Origin: Ilyomonas sp963847085
GTDB taxonomy: Bacteria > Bacteroidota > Bacteroidia > Chitinophagales > Chitinophagaceae
Assembly (NCBI GenBank): GCA_963847085.1
Contig: CAWJYO010000011.1
Coordinates: 744,001-808,000, forward strand
Length of the DNA: 64,000 nucleotides
Reading direction: 5' to 3'
Translations under genes and position numbers: made by a program
Notes under the pieces: generated by a model
The model's database searches: none
Seen by the model: only the letters and a program-made list of their open reading frames with translations
What the model was told of the DNA's origin: nothing
Shown: one piece after another, positions 57,024-64,000 of the stretch
How the letters are laid out: the number at the start of each line of letters is the position of its first letter
Numbering within the stretch: the stretch's first letter is position 1

Positions 57024-58598
57024 TCATTTTTCCTCTTGCATGATATGATACTCCTGAATCTTTGGTGGATTTTCGGGCGTTAGCGTAAAGCTGATCTGTA
57101 TATTCTTTAGCTCTCCTTCAACCTTAAAACTTCCACGCAGTTGGTTGAGTGGCACAACATCATCAACCTTTATTATTTTTCCTGCATTTCCAAACAGTGT
57201 TTCTGCTTCCTTTTGTAATGAATCTATTGGGTAATCCATAAAAAAGTTTTGAGCGAAAAAGCCGCTTTCTTGCGCTCCTTTCCATGAAGGCAACAACTTC
57301 ATCAATTCATCTCTTCTCTGTTGTAAAAGTTGTGATGGAGGCAATTGTCTTGGTTGCAATCGAGCAAGCCTGACGATGGTATCCAATACCTGCAGATTCA
57401 CAGCACTCATGGAAGCATACGTAAGATTGGCAAACGACACAATGCCAATACCATAATCAGGTAGAATCTTCCAATCGCTGCCGAAGCCTGGCAAGCCACC
57501 GGTGTGTCCAACATACGTTTTGTTATCGCAATCTTTCATCCATCGCAAGCCGTAGCAATAGGCCGTAATGGTAGCACATTCTCGCCCATCAGGAAATAGG
57601 TAATGAGGAGATAACGTGTTGATGTTCCATGGCTGTTGCATCTCTCGCAGCGAACTTCTTTTTACCGGCCCGGTTTCTTTATCGTTTGTTGGTGGTGTGG
57701 CTGATTGATGTAACGCGATATACCTGCTAAAATCTTCGATTGATGTTATCAATCCACCCATTGCACCATACGAGCCATCGTGCAGCAAAGGTTGTTCAAT
57801 CCATTCATTATTTAACCAGCGATAGCCATGCGCCAATTGTGAAGCCGGTACTTTGGTATATTCCCATTGTGTGTGGTTCATGCCCAAAGGCTGTAAAATA
57901 TTTTCGGAAATATATTGCTGATATGGCTTGCCCGAAATTTTGGTAACAATGTGCCCAAGCAGAGCGAAAGCAAGATTGCTGTACTCATAAGCCATGCCTG
58001 GATCATTAGAAAAAGAAACACCATTTTTTATTAAATTGATAAGCTGGTCATCGCTGTCTTCCAACTGCCTGTCGCCCCAGGGATTGTCTTCCGGAAAACC
58101 TGTTGCATGAGTAAGCAAATGCCGGATAGTAATGGTAGCTGCATCACTTGTTAAGTAGTGCAGCGATTTCATTTCAGGTATATATTTATAAGCAGGATCG
58201 TCAAGTGATAATTTGCCTTCATCGCGCAGCTTTATTATTGCCATTGCAGTAAAGCTTTTAGTCATAGAAGCAATGCGGAACAGGGAGGCAGGCGTTGCTT
58301 TTGTGCCATTAGAAATATCGGTAAAACCAAACGCATAGGAATGAACCAATTTGCCATCCACTACTAATCCAAAAGCAGTGGCAGGAAAATGATTCTTCTC
58401 TGCGTAAGCCTTAAAAATACTGTCGGCAATGGTGAATGCGGCTTCCATTTTCTGAAGCCGGTTGCTATCCGTAAATCGTGGTGGTTGATAAGTGGTTTGC
58501 TGATCTTGTGCAATTGAAAAACTTGTTATTGCACAAAGCAGAATGGCAAATGTGAAACGATAAAAAGGATAATCTTTAAAAACAATGTTTTGCTTCAT
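57024..58598 (-). CDS. Secreted serine hydrolase, beta-lactamase class C/PBP-like
   Basis: 524 aa with a signal peptide (FTFAILLCAITSFSIAQ region). Motifs: SMTK in FRIASMTKSF (S-x-x-K), YSN in MAYEYSNLAF (Y-x-N), and HTGG in YVGHTGGLPG. Long C-terminal extension after residue 400. Probable D-aminopeptidase or esterase-like enzyme of the periplasm; not specifically a beta-lactamase. Confidence 0.9.
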   Translation of the reverse strand: MKQNIVFKDYPFYRFTFAILLCAITSFSIAQDQQTTYQPPRFTDSNRLQKMEAAFTIADSIFKAYAEKNHFPATAFGLVVDGKLVHSYAFGFTDISNGTKATPASLFRIASMTKSFTAMAIIKLRDEGKLSLDDPAYKYIPEMKSLHYLTSDAATITIRHLLTHATGFPEDNPWGDRQLEDSDDQLINLIKNGVSFSNDPGMAYEYSNLAFALLGHIVTKISGKPYQQYISENILQPLGMNHTQWEYTKVPASQLAHGYRWLNNEWIEQPLLHDGSYGAMGGLITSIEDFSRYIALHQSATPPTNDKETGPVKRSSLREMQQPWNINTLSPHYLFPDGRECATITAYCYGLRWMKDCDNKTYVGHTGGLPGFGSDWKILPDYGIGIVSFANLTYASMSAVNLQVLDTIVRLARLQPRQLPPSQLLQQRRDELMKLLPSWKGAQESGFFAQNFFMDYPIDSLQKEAETLFGNAGKIIKVDDVVPLNQLRGSFKVEGELKNIQISFTLTPENPPKIQEYHIMQEEK

Positions 58599-58661
58599 AA
58601 GTAGCCTTGTTGTTGGTTTATCAATGTTATGAAAGATGAATTATGTATGCAAAACATAGTC

Positions 58662-58702
58662 TTTGTTTTTGCGCTCTTTTTGAAAAAGGGCGCAAAAACA
58701 AA
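58662..58702. terminator. Long hairpin terminator
   Basis: TTTGTTTTTGCGC and GCGCAAAAACAAA form a 13-base perfect stem around a loop containing TTTTTGAAAAA, itself able to fold. Between two minus-strand genes; it would end the DusB transcript. Both arms are copies of the over-represented word. Confidence 0.7.
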
Positions 58703-58707
58703 CCGTG

Positions 58708-59706
58708 TTATACTTCCACCATTTCTTTGATTGAGTAATGATGTTCTATCTCTTCCAACACTTCAATGATATTATTTAACGATGAAAGCTGAACCAGCTT
58801 TTGCCTGAACTCTTTGATGTTGGGATAACCTTTTAAATAATTGGAATAATGCGGACGCATTTCTAACACACCCAGCACTTCGCCCTTCCATTGAACCGAT
58901 TGATAAAGATGTTGCTTAATCACTTCAATGCGTTGCTGAATGGCGGGCGGAGCAAGAGCTTCGCCCGTTTGCAGGTAATGTTTGATTTCATTAAAAATCC
59001 AGGGATAACCGATAGCAGCACGACCAATCATAATACCATCAACACCATAACGGTTTTTATATTCTAGCGCTTTTTGCGGGCTATCAATATCGCCATTCCC
59101 AAAGATGGGAATCTGAATAGCAGGATTGCTTTTTACCGCTGCAATCAAACGCCAGTCGGCTTCGCCTTTGTACATCTGGGCGCGCGTTCTGCCATGAATA
59201 GAAAGCGCCTGTATGCCTACATCCTGCAAACGCATGGCAACTTCTTCAATGTTTCTTGAATCTTCATCCCAACCCAAACGCGTTTTTACGGTAACAGGTT
59301 TGCTGGTGCTTTGTACAACCGCTTTCGTCAATCGCACCATTAAATCAACATCTTTCAAAACTGCTGCGCCTGCGCCTTTGCACACTACTTTTTTTACAGG
59401 GCAACCAAAATTAATATCCACCAAATCAGGGTTCACTGCATCTACAATGCGTGCGCTCATTGCCATTGCTTCTTCATCGCCACCAAAAATCTGAATACCA
59501 ATCGGTCGTTCTTCTTCATAAATATCCAGTTTCTGTTTGCTTTTGATGGCATTCCGTATCAACCCTTCACTGCTGATAAATTCTGTGTACATCAAATCGG
59601 CGCCTGCCGCTTTACACACCGCACGAAACGGCGGATCGCTTACGTCTTCCATTGGTGCAAGAAGCAGAGGAAAATCGGGCAATAGTATGTTTCCTATGTT
59701 CATCAA
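58708..59706 (-). CDS. dusB: tRNA-dihydrouridine synthase B
   Basis: FMN-dependent reduction of uridines in the tRNA D-loop; 332 aa. LLAPMEDVSDPPFRAVCKAAGADLMYTEFIS at the N-terminus, then VDINFGCPVKKVVCKGAGAA with the catalytic Cys, SIHGRTRAQMYKGEADW and IPIFGNGDIDSP, and DGIMIGRAAIGYPWIF. Starts at the first or second Met. Confidence 0.93.
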   Translation of the reverse strand: MMNIGNILLPDFPLLLAPMEDVSDPPFRAVCKAAGADLMYTEFISSEGLIRNAIKSKQKLDIYEEERPIGIQIFGGDEEAMAMSARIVDAVNPDLVDINFGCPVKKVVCKGAGAAVLKDVDLMVRLTKAVVQSTSKPVTVKTRLGWDEDSRNIEEVAMRLQDVGIQALSIHGRTRAQMYKGEADWRLIAAVKSNPAIQIPIFGNGDIDSPQKALEYKNRYGVDGIMIGRAAIGYPWIFNEIKHYLQTGEALAPPAIQQRIEVIKQHLYQSVQWKGEVLGVLEMRPHYSNYLKGYPNIKEFRQKLVQLSSLNNIIEVLEEIEHHYSIKEMVEV

Positions 59707-59806
59707 TGCAAAGTTAGGAACGAGTGGATGGATTTATGATTTTGGATTTAGGATTTGTGATTGCATTCATAAAAATGATGCAAAAACAAACTTCAACTTC
59801 GTTTGC

Positions 59807-59908
59807 TTTTTTGAACCACGAAGACCCGGAGAACACAAAGGTTCACAAAGAAGAATAAAAGAAATCTTCGTGTAACTTCTTCCCTTTGTGTCTTCGTGGT
59901 TCAAAAAA
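59807..59908. repeat. Inverted repeat element, CCACGAAGAC type
   Basis: Outer arms TTTTTTGAACCACGAAGAC and GTCTTCGTGGTTCAAAAAA, inner arms CACAAAG / CTTTGTG. About 100 bases between dusB and the sensor kinase gene, ending at the kinase stop codon. It may serve as a terminator of the kinase gene. Same general layout as the ACCGCAGAGAA repeats, but different sequence. Confidence 0.65.
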
Positions 59909-62900
59909 TTATTGATACAACCAAACGCGCAACAAAGAAACCAATTGGTCAACATCAATGGGTTTTGAAATGTAATCGGAAGCGCCTGCCTGAATGCACT
60001 TTTCTCTGTCGCCATACATAGCTTTTGCAGTAACGGCAAGTATAGGAAGGTTGCGGTATTGCGGCATTTTGCGAATGGCTTGTGTAGCTTCGTAGCCATC
60101 CATTTCAGGCATCATCATGTCCATCAAAATCAAATTTACCTTTGAGTTTTGCTTCAATTGTTCCAGCGCATCCTTACCATCCGTTGCCGAAATCACGGTC
60201 ATTTTATGTGCTTCCAATGCTTTGGTAAGCGAGTAAATATTGCGAACATCATCATCAGCAATCAGCACTGTTTTGTTTTGCAGCACCGATTCCAAAGCGC
60301 TTAACCGGCGCGTGGTTTTTTTAGGTTTGTTAGGATCGTTTTCTTCAACAATCTGAAGAAATACATCTATCTCATCTAAAATCCGTTTGTACGAATTGGC
60401 TGTTTTTACAACAATGGAATCTGCTACTTGTTTAATGCGCGCCTCTTCTCCTTTTGATAGGCTTTTACCTGTAAAAATGATAATGGGCAATTGCTCTAAA
60501 CCATCCGTATTTTTTATGTTCTCCAATGCCCCATAACCATTGTCGGCAAACACTTTCATTTCTAATACAACACAATCAGCACTTCCATCTTTTAAAATGG
60601 TTGCAGCTTCCGTTATATCCTGTGTACCTTTTACATTGATGTTGTAAGATTCTAAGAAATAACACAATGCCTGCGCATGTTTTTCATTCTCTTCAACAAT
60701 CAAAATTTTCTTCGGACCTTGCTGCAACGCCTCTTCAATTTTATTAAATATTTCAGGCAGCTTGTCAAGTGCAAACGGCTTATCAATAAAATCAATAGCA
60801 CCACGGTTCAGGCTTTCTTCTTTTGCCTGCATTGACGACATCATGTGCACGGGAATGTGCTTTGTTACTGCATTTGTTTTTAGCTCGTCCATCACTTGCC
60901 AGCCGTCTTTAACCGGCAGTTTTATATCTAATAAAATGGCAGTTGGCAAATATTGCAAAGCCAGTTGCACGCCATGGTCGCCGCGCGGTGCAATTAATCC
61001 TTTGTAATTGTTAGAATGAGCAAATGAAAGAAGCGTTTGTGCAAACATGGTATCGTCTTCCACAATCAAAATCACTTTATCGCCTTGTTTAATGTTGTCC
61101 CTGTCATCAAATACAGTTTGCCCGTTGCCGGAAGTGATTGTCTTTTCTTCTTTAACAGCAGGCTGAAAAGGTTTTAATTGTGCAAGCGAAGGAGGAATCG
61201 TTATCTCTTCCTCGGGCTGCACTTTTGCATCAACAGGAATGGTAAGTGTGAACGTGCTTCCTTTTTTGATTTCGCTCTGCAATGTGATTTCACCACCTAA
61301 CAATTTAGCCAGTTCACGGCTGATTGACAAGCCTAAACCTGTGCCACCATATTTGCGGCGTGTTGAACCATCGGCTTGCTGGAATGCTTCAAACACCAGG
61401 TGTTGTTTATCGTCGGCAATGCCAATACCCGTATCGGTTACAGAGAATTGAATTTGGTTTTGCCCATTTTTTTTCACTTGCATGGCAACGCTGCCCCTCG
61501 ACGTGAATTTGATAGCGTTTGACAATAAATTCTTTAAAATTTGTTCAAGCCGAACTGAATCGGTAACAATGCTTTGCGGTACATCTTCATCTGCATGAAC
61601 AGAAAAAGCAAGACCTTTTTCTTTTGCCAAAGGCGCAAACAATGAAGTAAGATTATTGTTCACTTCTGCTATATCCACGTTTCTGAATTCAACCTTCATT
61701 TTGCCGGCCTCAATCTTCGATAAATCTAAAATCTCATCAATTAAAGTCAACAATCCATTACCGGAATTTTGAATAACTCTTGCAAATTCTTCCTGTTCTT
61801 TACTAAGATTTTTTTCGTTGTTTTCTGCCAGCAACCGCGATAATAACAAAATAGAATTGAGCGGTGTGCGTAGCTCGTGCGACATATTTGCCAGAAACTC
61901 GCTTTTGTATTTGGTAGTCGTTTCGAGTTCGTCAGCTTTCTTTTGTATTTCCAGATTCCGTTCAACAATCAGTTGGTTTTTTTCTTCCAGCATCGAGCTG
62001 CGTTCTTCCAGTTCCTGGTTGGCCTGCAGCAATTCTTCCTGCTGTACTTTTAGTTCTTCTTCCGACACTTGTAGCTTTTGCGCCTGTGTTTCCAAGTCGG
62101 CATTCAAGTGTTCCAATTCATGTTGCTGCATCTGCAATTCTTCTGACTGGGCTTGCGTTTCGCTTAACAGCAGTTGCAGCTTTGCATTTTGTTTTGCGCT
62201 CTCAATTGATAAGCCGATACTAGAAGCAGTCGTTTCAAAAAATTCAATGGCTGCTTTTGAATAAGGTTCGATGGAAGCCAGCTCAACAACAGCTTTTACA
62301 TCGTTCTCCCAAATGGCGGGAAAAAGGACCAAATTCTCTGGTTTTATACTGCCGGTTGCATAACTTATAACAATATCATTTTGTGGCAGGTTGTTCAGAT
62401 GAAGCATCTTTTTTTCATCAGCACATTTACCAACTAAACCTTCCCCAATGTCGAATGCTTTTTTCACTCCTTCATCCAATCCATGACTTGCTGTTAATTG
62501 AAGCAAATTGTTTTCGCATACATATACTGCCGCAGCAATGCTTGATGTATAATTGGCAAGGCTGTTAATTATGTTTTTTGAAAGAGCATTCAAATCTTTT
62601 TCACCAATCATTTGTTCGCCTACTGAAGCCAGCCCATTCTTCAACCATTCGCGTTTTTTTAAATCTTCAAACGATTCTTCCAACCCCGCTGCCATTTTAT
62701 TCAATGAAGCGCCCAGCTTGCCCAGATTGTCTTTTTCAGCATCACTTATCCGAACTTTATAATCGCCTGCCGATACCTGTGATGCAATATTTTCAATCAT
62801 TTCAATGCGGGCTGCTGTTTCTCTTTCATTTTTTTCCAGCGATTGTTGCAATGACAAACGGATTCCAAAATCGCGTAAAACCTTACGATAAAAAAATATG

Positions 62901-63481
62901 GTAATTAAAAAGGCAGAGATAGAGGTTATAATAAGAATTAACGGCGTTAGCCATGATAAAAAAGTAAATCTTTGGGTACGAATAATCAGCAACCTTCTCT
63001 CTTCTCCTTCAACGGTAGCAATCATTTCGCGGGTGCTGTCCATGGTTTGCTGACCTTCCTGCAACTGCGCGCCTTGTATTATATTGCCGGATTCCTGTTG
63101 ACGAATGAGGCTCTCCAGCTTGTTGAACCGGCGTTGAAACAGCAGTTGTAATTGCTTGCAGTTATTTTGTTGTGTAACGTTGTCTCTTGTTAAATACGTG
63201 AGCGTATCAACAACTCGGAAAATCTCATTTTTGGCATTTGTAAACGGACCTAAAAAAACGGTGCTGCCTGTAAGCAAATAACCTCGTTGTCCCGATTCGG
63301 CATCTTTCAATAAAGAAAATGCTTTTTCAGCTTTTTGAATGACCACATTGGTATGGTTTAACCACTCTGCCTGATTGCTTAATTGTTGAATGCTGATGTA
63401 TGAAGCAACTGAACTGATAATGAGCACTAACAAAGAAAGACCAAACCCTCTTTGTAAATTTCGTTTCATTGTATTTGGCAT
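59909..63481 (-). CDS. Hybrid histidine kinase: CHASE3-HAMP-GAF-HisKA-HATPase-three receivers
   Basis: 1190 aa. One membrane helix at the N-terminus (GLSLLVLIISSVASYISIQ), a CHASE3 sensor (KAFSLLKDAESGQRGYLLTG), a second helix (FLSWLTPLILIITSISAFLITIFF), HAMP (GDYKVRISDAEKDNLG), GAF (about 290-420), long coiled coil, HisKA with the phospho-His in SHELRTPLN, and an HATPase domain (VTDTGIGI, GGTGLGLSI). Three receiver domains follow: the first and third have the phospho-Asp (ILLDIKLP, ILMDMMMPEMDG), while the second reads VVLEMKV, with Glu in place of Asp. Likely works with the kinase fragment upstream. Start at Met1 or Met5. Confidence 0.93.
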   Translation of the reverse strand: MPNTMKRNLQRGFGLSLLVLIISSVASYISIQQLSNQAEWLNHTNVVIQKAEKAFSLLKDAESGQRGYLLTGSTVFLGPFTNAKNEIFRVVDTLTYLTRDNVTQQNNCKQLQLLFQRRFNKLESLIRQQESGNIIQGAQLQEGQQTMDSTREMIATVEGEERRLLIIRTQRFTFLSWLTPLILIITSISAFLITIFFYRKVLRDFGIRLSLQQSLEKNERETAARIEMIENIASQVSAGDYKVRISDAEKDNLGKLGASLNKMAAGLEESFEDLKKREWLKNGLASVGEQMIGEKDLNALSKNIINSLANYTSSIAAAVYVCENNLLQLTASHGLDEGVKKAFDIGEGLVGKCADEKKMLHLNNLPQNDIVISYATGSIKPENLVLFPAIWENDVKAVVELASIEPYSKAAIEFFETTASSIGLSIESAKQNAKLQLLLSETQAQSEELQMQQHELEHLNADLETQAQKLQVSEEELKVQQEELLQANQELEERSSMLEEKNQLIVERNLEIQKKADELETTTKYKSEFLANMSHELRTPLNSILLLSRLLAENNEKNLSKEQEEFARVIQNSGNGLLTLIDEILDLSKIEAGKMKVEFRNVDIAEVNNNLTSLFAPLAKEKGLAFSVHADEDVPQSIVTDSVRLEQILKNLLSNAIKFTSRGSVAMQVKKNGQNQIQFSVTDTGIGIADDKQHLVFEAFQQADGSTRRKYGGTGLGLSISRELAKLLGGEITLQSEIKKGSTFTLTIPVDAKVQPEEEITIPPSLAQLKPFQPAVKEEKTITSGNGQTVFDDRDNIKQGDKVILIVEDDTMFAQTLLSFAHSNNYKGLIAPRGDHGVQLALQYLPTAILLDIKLPVKDGWQVMDELKTNAVTKHIPVHMMSSMQAKEESLNRGAIDFIDKPFALDKLPEIFNKIEEALQQGPKKILIVEENEKHAQALCYFLESYNINVKGTQDITEAATILKDGSADCVVLEMKVFADNGYGALENIKNTDGLEQLPIIIFTGKSLSKGEEARIKQVADSIVVKTANSYKRILDEIDVFLQIVEENDPNKPKKTTRRLSALESVLQNKTVLIADDDVRNIYSLTKALEAHKMTVISATDGKDALEQLKQNSKVNLILMDMMMPEMDGYEATQAIRKMPQYRNLPILAVTAKAMYGDREKCIQAGASDYISKPIDVDQLVSLLRVWLYQ

Positions 63482-63550
63482 AGACTATTGGTATAGAAAA
63501 ACCTCAAAACAAAACATTATTTTTTAGAAAAAATGTACAAAAACAAACAC

Positions 63551-64000
63551 TTAATCGGATTGCAGCGGTATATCGAAATAAAACGTAGAACCTTCGCCCA
63601 GTTTGCTTTCTACGCCAAATTCTCCATTGTGCCGCTTGATGATTTCAGAGCAAATGTATAAGCCAATTCCTAAGCCCTGAAAGCGGTTAGAAGAAGCTTC
63701 AGCTCGGTAAAACTTTTTGAAAATATCACGCTGGCTGTCGAGCGCAATACCAATCCCAAAATCGCGAACCAAAACCTTTAATCTGTCTTCGCGCGATGTA
63801 TCAATATCCACTTCCACGTTATCATTTTCGGGAGAATATTTTACCGCATTGCTTAGGTAATTGATCAGCACTTGTTCGATGCGCATGTCATCAGCAAAGA
63901 TGTTGATATCAGCATTTCCTTTTACCAAAATTTTACTGCGCGGATAGGTTTGTTTAGTTGCTTCAATAGCACCATTCAACATTGTTGTAAAATTGAACCA
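63551..64000 (-). CDS. Sensor histidine kinase, C-terminal part (5' end outside window)
   Basis: The HATPase domain of a second kinase: NYLSNAVKYSPENDNVEVDID (N box), VRDFGIGIALDSQ (G1), FKKFYRAEASSNRFQGLGIGLYICSEII (F and G2), and ending STFYFDIPLQSD. No stop codon up to the window edge, so the protein continues beyond 64000. It is 69 bases upstream of the hybrid kinase, same strand. Confidence 0.93.
   Translation of the reverse strand, partial: WFNFTTMLNGAIEATKQTYPRSKILVKGNADINIFADDMRIEQVLINYLSNAVKYSPENDNVEVDIDTSREDRLKVLVRDFGIGIALDSQRDIFKKFYRAEASSNRFQGLGIGLYICSEIIKRHNGEFGVESKLGEGSTFYFDIPLQSD

Noticed and set aside
1..64000. CRISPR array, prophage, rRNA or tRNA genes
   Set aside because: No regularly spaced repeats, phage structural genes, or RNA gene signatures were found on either strand.

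Overview
The window looks like chromosomal DNA of a member of the Bacteroidota, most likely the family Chitinophagaceae. The reasons are two SusC/SusD outer-membrane pairs, a TAnnTTTG-type promoter, weak Shine-Dalgarno signals, twin-arginine dehydrogenases paired with Gfo/Idh and sugar-isomerase proteins, and moderate GC (roughly 40 percent by eye). No rRNA, tRNA, CRISPR array or prophage was seen.

Layout. 1-783: phenylalanine hydroxylase (5' end outside the window) and its pterin dehydratase. 0.8-6.4 kb: Kup potassium transporter, exported Gfo/Idh oxidoreductase, sugar isomerase/epimerase, L,D-transpeptidase-like protein. 6.4-13.2 kb: GNAT, a HEPN/MNT toxin-antitoxin pair, a GMC dehydrogenase with its small subunit, gluconokinase, MFS transporter. 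14.0-16.2 kb: an AT-rich CBASS anti-phage operon (CD-NTase, E2-like protein, four-helix membrane effector). 16.3-20.6 kb: adenine deaminase, serine hydrolase, exonuclease III. 20.7-31.6 kb: an organosulfate scavenging locus (SusC, SusD, solute-binding protein, arylsulfatase, two tiny membrane proteins, sterol-desaturase-like enzyme, formylglycine-generating enzyme). 31.7-40.6 kb: phosphoesterase, porin, M1 peptidase flanked by two MITE-like repeats, EngB, tricorn/S41 protease. 40.9-50.0 kb: an IS-bounded catabolic island. 50.1-55.0 kb: a second SusC/SusD pair. 55.0-57.0 kb: a gene-poor region with a GC-rich, hairpin-dense, possibly non-coding RNA segment. 57.0-64.0 kb: serine hydrolase, DusB and large two-component kinases.

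Two systems stand out. (1) The CBASS operon has an E2-only ancillary protein, which matches the 'type II short' arrangement; its effector gene is split at a run of nine T residues. (2) The island at 41.9-48.9 kb joins an ethanolamine-permease-like transporter, a glutamine-synthetase-type ligase, an iron alcohol dehydrogenase, and one protein that fuses a gamma-glutamyl hydrolase to an aldehyde dehydrogenase. Together these can be read as a complete gamma-glutamylated amino-alcohol (probably ethanolamine) to glycine pathway without EutBC. An IS982 copy now splits the operon and replaces the permease C-terminus.

Two window-wide signals also matter. The 11-mer TTTGTTTTTGC/GCAAAAACAAA occurs 16 times, in coding and non-coding DNA and in several frames, where far less than one copy is expected. 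Eight breaks in seven otherwise well-conserved genes can each be repaired by a one-base change, mostly removal of one extra base, which suggests assembly or sequencing indels rather than real decay.
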